The notes: generated by a model not told the origin, from the sequence alone. A stretch of DNA of 64,000 nt from Rhodocyclaceae bacterium (GCA_030824275.1 JAVBXY010000008.1:62001-126000), one strand, 5' to 3'; counted from the stretch's first letter, positions 37,598-46,571 are shown. Program-made: numbers and translations.

Positions 37598-38364
37598 ATA
37601 CGCCGATTACGGAAGACGAACTGCATGCCCATGCCGATGGCCGGCTCGATGCCGCGCGGCAAGCCGAGGTGGAGGCCTGGCTGTCCGCGCATCCCGAACG
37701 CCGCGCCGAAGTGGATGCATGGCGGGCCCAGGGTGCCTTGTTGCATCGCCAGTTTGATCAGGTGCTCGACGAACCCATACCGGCGCGCTTCACGGCCCTG
37801 GCCGTACCATCCGCCCGGCCCTGGTTCGATGCGCGCATCGCCGCTGCCCTCGGCGGTGTAATGGTCGGCGTGCTGGCCGGCTATCTTCTGCGTGGCCAAG
37901 CGACGATGGCGCCGGCGATGGCATCTCTGCCCAGGCAAGCTGCCGTGGCCCATGCGGTGTATGTGCCGGAAGTCCGTCATCCCGTCGAGGTCGGCGCCGA
38001 TCAGCAGGCCCATCTCGTCACCTGGCTGTCCAAGCGCCTGGGCAGCGAACTCAAGCCGCCCGTTCTCGACAGCGTCGGCTATCAATTGGTGGGCGGTCGC
38101 CTCCTGCCCGGCGACAGTCAGGGCGTGGCCCAGTTCATGTACGAAAATGCCGCCAAATCGCGGCTGACGCTGTATGTCCGGCCCGATACGGCGACGGTCG
38201 GCAGCACCGGTTTCCGCTACGCGCGGGAGAACGGCGTCGATGTGTTCTATTGGGTCGATGGCCGCTTTGGCTACGCCCTGTCGGGCACCACCGGACGCGA
38301 GGACATGCTGCGGCTGGCGACACTGGTGTATCGGGCGCCGTCACCCCTACGGGTGATTCCATAG
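37594..38364 (+). CDS. Transmembrane anti-sigma factor
   Basis: A 256-residue protein with a cytoplasmic N-terminal anti-sigma domain (residues about 1-75; ITEDELHAHADGRL is the typical opening). One membrane helix at about 89-107 (IAAALGGVMVGVLAGYLL) and a periplasmic sensor part follow. The zinc motif HxxxCxxC of the ZAS group is absent. It overlaps the sigma gene by four bases and should hold that sigma factor inactive at the membrane. The TAG stop sits inside a dispersed-motif copy. Confidence 0.85.
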   Translation: MNTPITEDELHAHADGRLDAARQAEVEAWLSAHPERRAEVDAWRAQGALLHRQFDQVLDEPIPARFTALAVPSARPWFDARIAAALGGVMVGVLAGYLLRGQATMAPAMASLPRQAAVAHAVYVPEVRHPVEVGADQQAHLVTWLSKRLGSELKPPVLDSVGYQLVGGRLLPGDSQGVAQFMYENAAKSRLTLYVRPDTATVGSTGFRYARENGVDVFYWVDGRFGYALSGTTGREDMLRLATLVYRAPSPLRVIP

Positions 38365-38381
38365 CGCCAGCGCCGACTTTT
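38358..38381 (+). repeat. Dispersed 24-bp motif, copy 12 (on a stop codon)
   Basis: Four mismatches, all in the first seven bases; positions 8-24 are perfect. It covers the anti-sigma stop codon and reaches the stop of the convergent acetyltransferase, and is the only copy not wholly inside a coding region. Confidence 0.7.
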
Positions 38382-38833
38382 TAAAGCATCAAGCGCCGCG
38401 CGCCGAGCCGCGTCGGCTGCCAGCCCAGGCGGTTGTAGAAAGCCAGAGCCGGCGTGTTGTCGAGGTCGGCCAGCAGTTGTGCACGGGTAGCACCCTGTGC
38501 TCGCGCCCAATTCAAGGCCGTATCGAGCAGCAGGCGGCCTAAACCTTTGCCGCGCCATTCCTCGCGGATCACCACGTCCTCGATCCAGGCCGAGGGTGCG
38601 CCCTCGGCCGTCGAAATCACCAGTTGCGCCGTGACCATGCCAATGGCGCGGCCCACATCGTCGCGGGCGATGGCGACATGGCCTTGCGGCGAGGCCAGCA
38701 GGGTGGCAAGGCCGCGCTGCTGCTTCTCCGTGTCCGGCGTGAAATCCTGTTCAATGGAAAACAGTACGCCGAGCAGTTCGATCAGCTCTGGAATGTCGCC
38801 GACCGTGGCCGTGGTAATGGCGGGGGCCGTCAC
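38381..38833 (-). CDS. GNAT-family N-acetyltransferase
   Basis: A 150-residue acetyl-CoA-dependent acetyltransferase. The acetyl-CoA loop is REEWRGKGLGRLLLDTAL (R/Q-x-x-G-x-G/A), preceded by the strand WIEDVVI and followed by DNTPALAFYNRLGWQ. The substrate is unknown. Its ATG overlaps the stop of the XRE-cupin regulator, so it is likely co-transcribed with the regulator of the methylamine cassette. Confidence 0.87.
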   Translation of the reverse strand: MTAPAITTATVGDIPELIELLGVLFSIEQDFTPDTEKQQRGLATLLASPQGHVAIARDDVGRAIGMVTAQLVISTAEGAPSAWIEDVVIREEWRGKGLGRLLLDTALNWARAQGATRAQLLADLDNTPALAFYNRLGWQPTRLGARRLML

Positions 38834-39459
38834 GATTCGATGGGCGTCGGATAAACGATGGTGGCGAGGAAGCGGATCGGCAGTTCGATCAGTTTCTCCG
38901 GCCCGTGGGGCACCTCGCCGCGAAAGGTCAGCGAGTCGCCGGGGCCGAGCGGATAGGTGTGCTGGCCGTGGCGATATTCCATGCGGCCTTCCAGCATGTG
39001 GATGAATTCGGTGCCCGGATGCTCGAAGACCGGAAAGGTCGCCGCTTCCGAATCGATGGTGATCAGGAAGGGCTCGAAGACCTTGGTCGGCCCCTGGTCG
39101 TAAGCCAGCAGATGGTAAGTGTGGCCGCGTTTGGTGCCGCGCCGCACCACCTCCATGCCCTCGCCCTTCTTCACCAGCTGGGCGCTGCCATCGGGCACGT
39201 CGTAATTGCGGAACAGGGTGGAGAGCGACACGCCCAAAGCCTGGGCCAGGCGGGTCAGGGTATCGAGGCTGGTGGCCGTCTGCGCGTTCTCGATCTTCGA
39301 CAGCATGCCGCGGCTGATGGCGGCCCGGTCCGCTACCTCGGCGATGGTCAGGCCATGGCGCAGGCGCAGCTCGCGGATCGCATTGCCGAGATAACGCTCC
39401 AGCGCCCCCGACTGGGCTTCCGTGGTTTCGGCGTCCTGAGATTCCGATGTGGTGTCCAT
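38830..39459 (-). CDS. XRE-family regulator with cupin sensor domain
   Basis: A 209-residue regulator. An N-terminal XRE helix-turn-helix (about 28-83, IRELRLRHGLTIAEVADRAAISRGMLSKIE) is joined to a C-terminal cupin (about 125-200, HPGTEFIHMLEGRMEYRHG ... YPLGPGDSLTFRGEVPHG) that should bind a small ligand or metal. It is divergent from the purU-mgd-gmaS-mgs-folD cassette across a 109-bp gap holding two similar inverted repeats. It is the obvious candidate local regulator of methylamine use and of itself. Confidence 0.88.
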   Translation of the reverse strand: MDTTSESQDAETTEAQSGALERYLGNAIRELRLRHGLTIAEVADRAAISRGMLSKIENAQTATSLDTLTRLAQALGVSLSTLFRNYDVPDGSAQLVKKGEGMEVVRRGTKRGHTYHLLAYDQGPTKVFEPFLITIDSEAATFPVFEHPGTEFIHMLEGRMEYRHGQHTYPLGPGDSLTFRGEVPHGPEKLIELPIRFLATIVYPTPIES

Positions 39460-39485
39460 GGCGGAATTATGGCACGGCGAAAATG

Positions 39486-39500
39486 TTTCCTGTGAGGAAA
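39486..39500. promoter_or_regulatory. Candidate operator 1 (TTTCC-N5-GGAAA)
   Basis: A perfect five-base inverted repeat with a five-base spacer, five bases upstream of the -35 box. It is closely similar to the site at 39547. Confidence 0.55.
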
Positions 39501-39505
39501 AATAG

Positions 39506-39535
39506 TTGACTTAAGTTCGCTTGATGGTGCATAGT
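39506..39535 (+). promoter_or_regulatory. Candidate sigma-70 promoter of the methylamine cassette
   Basis: TTGACT (39506-39511) and CATAGT (39530-39535) are spaced by 18 bp and flanked by the two operator-like repeats. Confidence 0.5.
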
Positions 39536-39546
39536 ATTCACAAATG

Positions 39547-39561
39547 TTTCATTGAGAGAAA
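39547..39561. promoter_or_regulatory. Candidate operator 2 (TTTC-N7-GAAA)
   Basis: TTTCA-TTGAG-AGAAA aligns with operator 1. It lies 61 bp downstream of it, about six helical turns, and just before the purU start codon. Confidence 0.5.
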
Positions 39562-39568
39562 TCGCTTC

Positions 39569-40429
39569 ATGGCTTCCGCCCGCCGCTACACCCTCAGTCT
39601 TTCCTGTCCCGACCGGGTCGGCATTGTTGCCGCCGTGGCCAGTTTCGTCGCCGGTCACAAGGGCTGGATTGTCGAGGCCAACCACCACGCCGACGAGCTG
39701 ACCCAGCACTTCTTCATGCGCCAGGAAATCCTCGCCGATTCACTGTCCTTTGGCGTCGATGAATTGCGTGCCAAGTTCGCCCCCATCGCCGCCGAATTCA
39801 ACATGGACTGGCGCATCAGCGATTCCGCCGTGAAGAAACGGGTGGTGATCCTGGTCAGCAAACAGGAGCATTGTTTGTACGACCTGCTGGCCCGCTGGCA
39901 GTCCAAGGAGCTGGACATCGAGATACCCTGCGTGATCTCGAACCACGACACCTTCAAGGGCTTCGTCGAGTGGCACGGCATTCCCTTCCACCATGTGCCG
40001 GTCAATCCCGAGAACAAGCCGGCGGCCTACGCCGAGGTGCAGCGTTTGTTTGACGAGTCCCACGGCGACTCCATGGTGCTGGCGCGCTACATGCAGATTC
40101 TCTCCCCCGAGCTGTGCCGCGACTATCCGGGGCGGATCATCAACATCCATCACAGCTTCCTGCCCAGCTTCGTCGGTGCCAAGCCCTATCATCAGGCCTA
40201 TGCCCGGGGCGTGAAGCTGATCGGTGCCACCTGCCATTACGTCACCGAAGAACTCGACCAAGGCCCGATCATTGAGCAGGACGTGATCCGCATCGACCAT
40301 TCGGATTCGCCCGAGGACATGGTGCGCTACGGCAAGGACATCGAGAAGATGGTACTGGCTCGCGGCCTGCGTTACCACCTCGAAGACCGCGTGCTCACCC
40401 ACGGCAACAAGACCGTGGTTTTCCGGTAA
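39569..40429 (+). CDS. purU: Formyltetrahydrofolate deformylase
   Basis: Hydrolyses 10-formyl-tetrahydrofolate to formate and tetrahydrofolate. The 286-residue protein has an N-terminal ACT domain (SCPDRVGIVAAVASFVAGHKGW) and a formyltransferase-type catalytic domain with NIHHSFLPSFVGAKPYHQAY and GATCHYVTEELDQGPII (catalytic Asn, His and Asp). ATG 39569 starts in the ACT domain; the upstream in-frame ATG overlaps the promoter. As first gene of the cassette it gives the C1 unit leaving MgdABCD and FolD an exit as formate and regenerates free tetrahydrofolate. Confidence 0.94.
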   Translation: MASARRYTLSLSCPDRVGIVAAVASFVAGHKGWIVEANHHADELTQHFFMRQEILADSLSFGVDELRAKFAPIAAEFNMDWRISDSAVKKRVVILVSKQEHCLYDLLARWQSKELDIEIPCVISNHDTFKGFVEWHGIPFHHVPVNPENKPAAYAEVQRLFDESHGDSMVLARYMQILSPELCRDYPGRIINIHHSFLPSFVGAKPYHQAYARGVKLIGATCHYVTEELDQGPIIEQDVIRIDHSDSPEDMVRYGKDIEKMVLARGLRYHLEDRVLTHGNKTVVFR

Positions 40430-40435
40430 GCAATC

Positions 40436-41677
40436 ATGCCTTGGCGACTGCTCCGCTTTGCGCTGGCCCAGAAACATCCGGAACCCCGGATGTTCACCCG
40501 CCACGATGAACTTAAATCCGCCTACGACGTGGTCATCATCGGTGCCGGCGGCCACGGCCTCGCTGCTGCCTACTATCTGGCCCGCGACCATGGCATCACC
40601 AATGTCTGCGTGCTGGAGAAGGGCTATATCGGCGGCGGCAACACTGGGCGCAACACCACCATCATCCGTTCCAACTATCTGACTCCCGAGGGCGTCAAGT
40701 TCTACGACGAGTCGGTACGTCTGTGGCAAGACCTGTCGCAGGACTTCGACCTCAATCTCTTCTACTCGAATCGCGGCCACTTCACCCTTGCCCACACGGA
40801 TGCCGCCATGCGCACCAGCCGCTGGCGCGCCGAGGTGAATAAACATTACGGCATCGAGTCCGAAGTCGTCGGCCCCGACTTCGTCAAGAAGGCGGCGCCG
40901 ATGATCGACCTCTCCTGCGGTGGTCACGCGCCCATTATGGGTGGCCTGTATCACGCGCCCGGCGCTGTCGCCCGTCACGATGCCGTGGCCTGGGGTTACG
41001 GCCGGGGCGCCGACATGCGCGGCGTGGAAATCCACCAGCGCACCGAAGTCACCGGCATCGACGTGGTCGGCGGCAAGGTCACCGGCGTACAGACCTCACG
41101 CGGACGCATCGCCACCAACAAAGTGCTCTGCGCCGTCGCCGGCTCGACGCCGCGTATCCTGAAGATGATCGATGTGCGCACGCCGCTCTACATCCATCCG
41201 CTGCAAGCCATGGTCAGCGAGCCGGTCAAGCCCTGGCTTGATCCCATCCTGGTCTCCGGCAGCCTGCACATCTACATCTCCCAGTCCTCCCGTGGCGAGT
41301 TGGTGATGGGCGCGTCGCTTGATCCCTACGAGGTCCACAGCACACGCTCCACTCTTGATTTCCCCGAAGGCCTTTCCGCTCACATGCTGGACATGTTCCC
41401 CTTCCTGTCCAACGTGAAAGTCATGCGCCAGTGGGCCGGCATGGCCGACATGACACCGGACTTCGCACCCATCATGGGCAAGACCCCGGTCGAGGGTTTC
41501 TACCTCGACGCCGGTTGGGGCACCTGGGGTTTCAAGGCGACGCCGGTCTGCGGCAAGACCATGTCCTGGACCGTCGCAAACGACCGCAACCACGAACTCA
41601 TCACCGGCTTCACCCTCGACCGTTTCCGCGACTACGCGCTGACGGGCGAAAAGGGCGCCGCCTCCGTGGGCCACTAG
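40436..41677 (+). CDS. mgdA: N-methylglutamate dehydrogenase, SoxB-like (beta-type) subunit
   Basis: A 413-residue FAD-dependent oxidoreductase resembling the beta subunit of heterotetrameric sarcosine oxidase. The dinucleotide fold VVIIGAGGHGLAAAYYLA is at about 31-48, GGGNTGRNTTIIRSNYL follows, and the C-terminal half holds the substrate site (WAGMADMTPDFAPIMG, LDAGWGTWGFKATP). Taken alone it would be called soxB. The context with gmaS and mgsABC makes the N-methylglutamate dehydrogenase subunit more likely, oxidising the N-methyl group of N-methylglutamate. The letter follows gene order as used in methylotrophs. It lies six bases after purU. Confidence 0.88.
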   Translation: MPWRLLRFALAQKHPEPRMFTRHDELKSAYDVVIIGAGGHGLAAAYYLARDHGITNVCVLEKGYIGGGNTGRNTTIIRSNYLTPEGVKFYDESVRLWQDLSQDFDLNLFYSNRGHFTLAHTDAAMRTSRWRAEVNKHYGIESEVVGPDFVKKAAPMIDLSCGGHAPIMGGLYHAPGAVARHDAVAWGYGRGADMRGVEIHQRTEVTGIDVVGGKVTGVQTSRGRIATNKVLCAVAGSTPRILKMIDVRTPLYIHPLQAMVSEPVKPWLDPILVSGSLHIYISQSSRGELVMGASLDPYEVHSTRSTLDFPEGLSAHMLDMFPFLSNVKVMRQWAGMADMTPDFAPIMGKTPVEGFYLDAGWGTWGFKATPVCGKTMSWTVANDRNHELITGFTLDRFRDYALTGEKGAASVGH

Positions 41678-41679
41678 CC

Positions 41680-41937
41680 ATGAAGATCATGACCTGCCCC
41701 ATCAACGGCCCCCGCGCCATTACCGAATTTGCCTACGGCGGCGAGATCCGCCCCATGCCCGATCCCGCTGCGGCGAGTGACGACCAATGGGCCGACTATG
41801 TCTTCAATCGCAATGGCGCCCCCGGCGTGAAGCAGGAGTGGTGGTGCCACACGCCCTCCAACACCTGGTTCGTCGCCGAGCGCGATACGGAGCGTGATGC
41901 GATTTTGCGCACCTACCTCTACACGGGAGAAGCCTGA
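41680..41937 (+). CDS. mgdB: N-methylglutamate dehydrogenase, SoxD-like (delta-type) subunit
   Basis: An 85-residue small subunit of the sarcosine-oxidase delta family (CPINGPRAITEFAYGGE and EWWCHTPSNTWFVAERDT). In heterotetrameric sarcosine oxidases this subunit binds zinc through three cysteines and a histidine. Here Cys6 and His57 remain, but the other two ligand positions read Asn9 and Asn61, so zinc binding in the usual way is doubtful. It lies two bases after mgdA, and its stop overlaps the mgdC ATG by one base. Confidence 0.87.
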   Translation: MKIMTCPINGPRAITEFAYGGEIRPMPDPAAASDDQWADYVFNRNGAPGVKQEWWCHTPSNTWFVAERDTERDAILRTYLYTGEA

Positions 41938-44750
41938 TGCGTTTGCCTCCCAAACAGGGCGAGTGGATCGACCGTAACCACCCCCTGCGCTTCCGCTTCG
42001 AGGGTCGCGATTACGACGGCTGTGCCGGCGACACCATCGCCAGCGCCCTGGCCGCCAACGGCGTCAAGGTGCTCGGCCGCTCCTTCAAGTATCACCGTCC
42101 GCGCGGTCTGATGTCGGTGGCCAACCACGACGTGAATGCCGTCATGCAATGGGGCGGCATGCCCAATGTGCGCGCCGATGCCACTCCCCTGGTGGCCGGC
42201 ATGGATCTCACGGCGGTGAACACCTTTGGTGGCGTGGATAAGGACAAGGCCCGCATCCTCGGTTGGTTCTCCCGCTTCCTGCCCGTCGGCTTCTACTACA
42301 AGGCATTCCACAGCAAGCGCCTGTTTCCGCTGTGGGAAAAGATGTTCCGCATGACCACGGGCCTGGGCAAGGTGGATTTCGCCACGCCCCATCTGCGCAC
42401 ACCCAAGCGTTACGGCTTCTGCGACGTGCTGGTGATCGGCGCCGGAACCTCCGGCCTGTCTGCCGCACTGGCGGCGGCGGAGCAGGGCGCCGACGTGGCG
42501 ATCGTTGATGAGAACGCCAAGCCCGGCGGTAGCACGCACGGAGCGAGCGAGTTGGTGGCCCGCGTCGTCGCTCATCCGAGGGTTCGCGTCATCACCGACA
42601 CCTACGCCGCCGGCTATTACACCGACCACTGGGTACCGCTGATCGAGCGCGGCCGCATGACCAAGATGCGAGCCAGGGCCGTGGTGGTCGCCAGCGGCGG
42701 CTACGAACAACCGGCCGTGTTCCGCAACAATGACCTGCCCGGAATCATGCTGGCCTCGGGCGCCCAGCGGCTGATCCGCCGCTGGTCGGTAAAGCCGGCC
42801 CAGCGCATCGTGCTGCTGGCGGCCAATGCCGACGCCTATCTGGCAGCGGAGGATTTCCTCGCTGCCGGGATCGAGATCGCCGCCGTGGTCGATTTGCGCG
42901 ATGTCGTACCGGAGGCCCAAAAGTCGGCGCTGGCGGCACGGCGAATTCCAGTGCATGCGGGCGACTGCATCCTCGAAGCCATCCCGACCGCCGATGGCAA
43001 TAGCGTTGCCAGCGTGCGGACCAAGTCTGGCGAGATTACCTGCGACGGCGTCTTCGTCAGCGTTGGCTGGGCGCCTGCCGCGCCGCTGCTGTACCAGGCC
43101 GGAACGAAGATGCGCTACGACGACAGCGTGCACCAGTTCGTCCCCGAGAAACTTCCAGACGGCGCCTTCGCCTGCGGTCGCGTCAATGGCATCCACACGG
43201 CGCGCAGCCTCGACGGCGAGCGGGCCGGCAGCGCCGCCGCGGCCCACTGCGGCTTCGGTGTGGACCGGGCCATCTTCGTCCCCGCCGAGACCGAATCCCC
43301 CACCCACCCCTGGCCCATCGTCGCCCACCCGCAGGGCAAGAACTTCCTCGACTTCGACGAAGACCTGCAAGTCGCCGACCTCGAAAACGCCATCCAGGAA
43401 GGCTTCGACAACATCGAGTTGATGAAGCGGTATTCCACCGTCGGCATGGGCCCCAGCCAGGGCAAGCACTCGAACATGAACGCCCTGCGCGTGCTGGCCC
43501 GCTGCACCGGCAGCACGCCGGGCGAAGTGGGCACCACCACGGCGCGGCCCTTCTTCCATCCCGTGCCCATGTCCCATTTGGCCGGTCGCGGTTTCGCCCC
43601 CGAGCGGCGCACGCCCATGCACGCGCGCCACGAAGCCGCCGGCGCGGTGTGGATGAGTGCCGGCGTCTGGCAGCGGCCCGAGTACTACGCCGTGTCTGGT
43701 CAATCGCGCCTGGACTGCATCCGTGGCGAAGCCGATGCCGTGCGCAATGGCGTCGGCCTCATCGACGTCGGCACTCTGGGCAAGCTGGAAATACGCGGCC
43801 CGCAGGCGGCGGAATTTTTGGAGCGCGTCTACATCTCCAAATACGCCGGTCTGAAAGTCGGCATGACGCGCTATGCCGTGATGTGCGACGAATCCGGCGT
43901 GGTCATCGACGACGGTGTCGTGGCGCGGCTGGCCGAGGATCATTTCTACTTCACCACCACCACCTCCGGCGCCGCGCTGATCTACCGCGAGCTGTCGCGC
44001 TGGAACACGATCTGGAAGCTGGACTGCGGCATCGTCAATCTCACCGGCGCCATGGCGGCGATGAACCTCGCCGGCCCCAAGGCCAAGGCGGTGCTCGCCG
44101 GACTCACGGACGTCGATCTCTCACTGCCTTATCTCGCCGTGCGCGAGGGCATGGTCTGCGGAGTCTCTGCGCGACTAATGCGCGTCGGTTTCGTCGGCGA
44201 ATGGGGCGTCGAAATCCACGTCCCCTTTGAACACGGTGCGGCGGTCTGGGATGCGCTGATGGCCGCCGGCAAGTCGGCCGGCATCCGCCCTTTCGGCGTC
44301 GAGGCCCAGCGTCTGCTGCGCCTGGAGAAGGGCCACATCATCATCGGCCAAGACACCGACGGTCTCACTACGCCGGGCGAGGCGGCGCTGGACTGGGCCG
44401 TAAAACTGGACAAGCCCTTCTTCGTCGGCCAGCGCAGCCTGCAAGCCATCGCACGCAAGCCGCGTCGCCAGCAACTGGTGGGCTTCATGCTGCCGGCAGA
44501 GCACACCGCTGAAGCGCCGAAAGAATGTCACCTCGTGATCGAGGACGGCGAGATTGCCGGTCGCGTTACCAGCATCGCCTGGTCGCCGAGTCTGTCGCGT
44601 TACATCGGCCTGGCCTACGTCCGCAGCGACATGGCGACCGCAGACCGCAAGTTCCACATCCGCCTCACCGGCGGCACGCTGGTCGCAGCGCGGGTGGCGA
44701 AGACGCCTTTCTACGATCCCGAAAACCTGCGGCAGAAGGAGTCGGCATGA
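41937..44750 (+). CDS. mgdC: N-methylglutamate dehydrogenase, SoxA-like (alpha-type) subunit
   Basis: A 937-residue large subunit. The N-terminal ferredoxin-like fold (about 1-100), an NAD-type dinucleotide domain (VLVIGAGTSGLSAALAAAEQGADV, about 164-187) and a C-terminal GcvT-type aminomethyl/folate domain (about 560-937) match sarcosine oxidase alpha. The GcvT part takes the methylene group onto tetrahydrofolate, giving 5,10-methylene-THF. A dispersed-motif copy encodes KSALAARR at about 328-335, the only copy in that frame. mgdD starts four bases before this gene ends. Confidence 0.9.
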   Translation: MRLPPKQGEWIDRNHPLRFRFEGRDYDGCAGDTIASALAANGVKVLGRSFKYHRPRGLMSVANHDVNAVMQWGGMPNVRADATPLVAGMDLTAVNTFGGVDKDKARILGWFSRFLPVGFYYKAFHSKRLFPLWEKMFRMTTGLGKVDFATPHLRTPKRYGFCDVLVIGAGTSGLSAALAAAEQGADVAIVDENAKPGGSTHGASELVARVVAHPRVRVITDTYAAGYYTDHWVPLIERGRMTKMRARAVVVASGGYEQPAVFRNNDLPGIMLASGAQRLIRRWSVKPAQRIVLLAANADAYLAAEDFLAAGIEIAAVVDLRDVVPEAQKSALAARRIPVHAGDCILEAIPTADGNSVASVRTKSGEITCDGVFVSVGWAPAAPLLYQAGTKMRYDDSVHQFVPEKLPDGAFACGRVNGIHTARSLDGERAGSAAAAHCGFGVDRAIFVPAETESPTHPWPIVAHPQGKNFLDFDEDLQVADLENAIQEGFDNIELMKRYSTVGMGPSQGKHSNMNALRVLARCTGSTPGEVGTTTARPFFHPVPMSHLAGRGFAPERRTPMHARHEAAGAVWMSAGVWQRPEYYAVSGQSRLDCIRGEADAVRNGVGLIDVGTLGKLEIRGPQAAEFLERVYISKYAGLKVGMTRYAVMCDESGVVIDDGVVARLAEDHFYFTTTTSGAALIYRELSRWNTIWKLDCGIVNLTGAMAAMNLAGPKAKAVLAGLTDVDLSLPYLAVREGMVCGVSARLMRVGFVGEWGVEIHVPFEHGAAVWDALMAAGKSAGIRPFGVEAQRLLRLEKGHIIIGQDTDGLTTPGEAALDWAVKLDKPFFVGQRSLQAIARKPRRQQLVGFMLPAEHTAEAPKECHLVIEDGEIAGRVTSIAWSPSLSRYIGLAYVRSDMATADRKFHIRLTGGTLVAARVAKTPFYDPENLRQKESA
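42919..42942 (-). repeat. Dispersed 24-bp motif, copy 13
   Basis: Two mismatches. It lies in mgdC and is read as KSALAARR. Confidence 0.8.
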
Positions 44751-45226
44751 GCGTCCAATTCCAAGACCTGTCGACCACCCCGCGCGCTGGCGTCAAGGGG
44801 CCGGGCGCTGCCGAGTGGCTAAAACAACTCGGCCTGCCGGTGCCGGATGTGCCCAACACCTGGCTGCCCTTGGGGGGCGCGTTGGGCGGCGGCCTCATCG
44901 CCCGCCTCGGCAATACCGAGTTCCTCGTCGAAGGGCCGGAGTCAGTCAAGCTGGCGGCACCAATCAGTCACGGCGTCTACCCGGTGCTGCGCCAGGACAC
45001 CGCACTGGTGCTCAAAGGCGCACGCCTCAATGACCTGCTGCTGGAAACATGCAGCGTGAATTTCCTCGCCATCAACCGCACGACGCGCCCCGCGCTGCTG
45101 ACCTCAATAGTCGGCGTTGGCGTGACGGCGATTCCCGATGGCGATGAACTGCGCCTGTGGTGCGACAGCACCTATGGCGAATGGTTTCTCGACACTCTGC
45201 GCACCATCGCAGCCGAACTTGCATAA
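44747..45226 (+). CDS. mgdD: N-methylglutamate dehydrogenase, SoxG-like (gamma-type) subunit
   Basis: A 159-residue protein of the sarcosine oxidase gamma family, itself a reduced GcvT-like fold ([30 protein letters not shown] strand, then [19 protein letters not shown]). It has no active-site motif of its own and stabilises the alpha subunit in known complexes. It overlaps mgdC by four bases and precedes gmaS by 16. A dispersed-motif copy encodes VGVGVTA near residues 122-128. Confidence 0.85.
   Translation: MSVQFQDLSTTPRAGVKGPGAAEWLKQLGLPVPDVPNTWLPLGGALGGGLIARLGNTEFLVEGPESVKLAAPISHGVYPVLRQDTALVLKGARLNDLLLETCSVNFLAINRTTRPALLTSIVGVGVTAIPDGDELRLWCDSTYGEWFLDTLRTIAAELA
45106..45129 (-). repeat. 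Dispersed 24-bp motif, copy 14
   Basis: Three mismatches. It lies in mgdD and is read as VGVGVTA. Confidence 0.7.
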
Positions 45227-45242
45227 CAACCTGGAGACCCCC

Positions 45243-46571
45243 ATGAACCTTGCCGAAGCCAAGAAGTTTCTCGCCAAGAACAACGTGAAGTCGGTCCTGG
45301 CCCAGTTCGTGGACATCCACGGCACGGCCAAGGCCAAGTCGGTGCCGGCCTCGCATTTCGAGGACATCCTCAAGGCAGGCGCAGGTTTTGCCGGCTTCGC
45401 CGTCTGGGGCCTAGGCATTGAGCCCCACGGCCCCGACTACATGGCCGTCGGCGACCTGACCACCCTGTCGCTGGTGCCCTGGCAACCGGGCTATGCGCGC
45501 ATCGTCTGCGACGGCCACGTGCACGGCAAGCCCTGGGACTACGACGCCCGCGTCGCGCTGAAAAAGCAGATCGCTCGCCTCGACAAGCTGGGCATGACGC
45601 TGATGACCGGCCTCGAACCCGAGTTCTCCCTGCTCAAGCGCAGCATGACCGGCAAGATCGTGCCCTGCGAAGACAGCGACACGCTGGCCAAGCCCTGTTA
45701 CGACTACAAGGGCCTGTCGCGCTCGCGGGCCTTCCTCGACAAGCTGGTGGACAGCCTGGTCGCCGTCGGTATCGACGTCTATCAGGTGGACCACGAGGAC
45801 GCCAACGGCCAGTTCGAGATCAACTACACCTACGCCGACTGCCTGACCTCCTGCGACCACTACATCTTCTTCAAGATGGCCGCCGCCGAGATCGCCAACG
45901 AGATGGGCCTGATTTGTTCCTTCATGCCCAAGCCCTTCGCCAACCGGCCGGGCAATGGCATGCACATGCACATGAGTTTGTCGGATGGAAAGCGCAACCT
46001 TTTCCTCGACAAGAAGGACAAGCGTGGCCTCGACCTCTCTCCCCTGGCCTACCAGTTCACTGCCGGCCTGCTCAAGCACGGCCCGGCCCTGGCGGCGATC
46101 TGCGCGCCGACGGTGAATTCCTACAAGCGCCTCGTCGTCGGCCGTTCGCTGACGGGCGCCACCTGGGCGCCGGCCTACATCAGCTACGGCGACAACAACC
46201 GCTCCTCCATGGTGCGCATCCCCGGTGGCCGCCTCGAGCTGCGCCTGCCCGACGGCGCCTGCAATCCCTATCTGGCGACGGCGGCGGTGATCGCCGCCGG
46301 CCTCGACGGCATCGAGAACAAGCTCGATCCGGGCGAGCCGCACAACATGAATCTCTACGAGCTTTCCGATGCGCAGCTGAAGAAGGAGAAGATTTCCATC
46401 CTGCCGCAGAACCTGCACGAGGCGCTCACCGCGCTGGAGAAGGACAAGGTGATCCGCGACGCATTGAATCCCGTCGCCGACGAGTTCCTCCGGCTCAAGC
46501 ACATGGAGTGGGTCGAATACATGCGTCACGTCTCCGAGTGGGAGATGGACAGCTACCTCGAATTTTTCTGA
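45243..46571 (+). CDS. gmaS: Gamma-glutamylmethylamide synthetase (glutamine-synthetase fold)
   Basis: Ligates methylamine to glutamate with ATP. The 442-residue protein is a class III glutamine synthetase homologue: [18 protein letters not shown] (beta-grasp), GLEPEFSLL (metal-binding Glu), [29 protein letters not shown] and the ATP loop [13 protein letters not shown]. By family alone it could be a glnT-type synthetase. Placement between mgdABCD and mgsABC makes the methylamine enzyme of the N-methylglutamate pathway the best call. The start has a GGAG site eight bases upstream. Purified activity would be needed to exclude glutamine synthesis. Confidence 0.88.
   Translation: MNLAEAKKFLAKNNVKSVLAQFVDIHGTAKAKSVPASHFEDILKAGAGFAGFAVWGLGIEPHGPDYMAVGDLTTLSLVPWQPGYARIVCDGHVHGKPWDYDARVALKKQIARLDKLGMTLMTGLEPEFSLLKRSMTGKIVPCEDSDTLAKPCYDYKGLSRSRAFLDKLVDSLVAVGIDVYQVDHEDANGQFEINYTYADCLTSCDHYIFFKMAAAEIANEMGLICSFMPKPFANRPGNGMHMHMSLSDGKRNLFLDKKDKRGLDLSPLAYQFTAGLLKHGPALAAICAPTVNSYKRLVVGRSLTGATWAPAYISYGDNNRSSMVRIPGGRLELRLPDGACNPYLATAAVIAAGLDGIENKLDPGEPHNMNLYELSDAQLKKEKISILPQNLHEALTALEKDKVIRDALNPVADEFLRLKHMEWVEYMRHVSEWEMDSYLEFF

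Noticed and set aside
41919..43943. 674-codon open frame opposite mgdC
   Set aside because: Antisense shadow of a clear flavoprotein gene.
40436..45226. Plain annotation as sarcosine oxidase soxBDAG
   Set aside because: Neighbouring gmaS and mgsABC fit N-methylglutamate metabolism, and glyA or glycine-cleavage genes typical of sox operons are absent.
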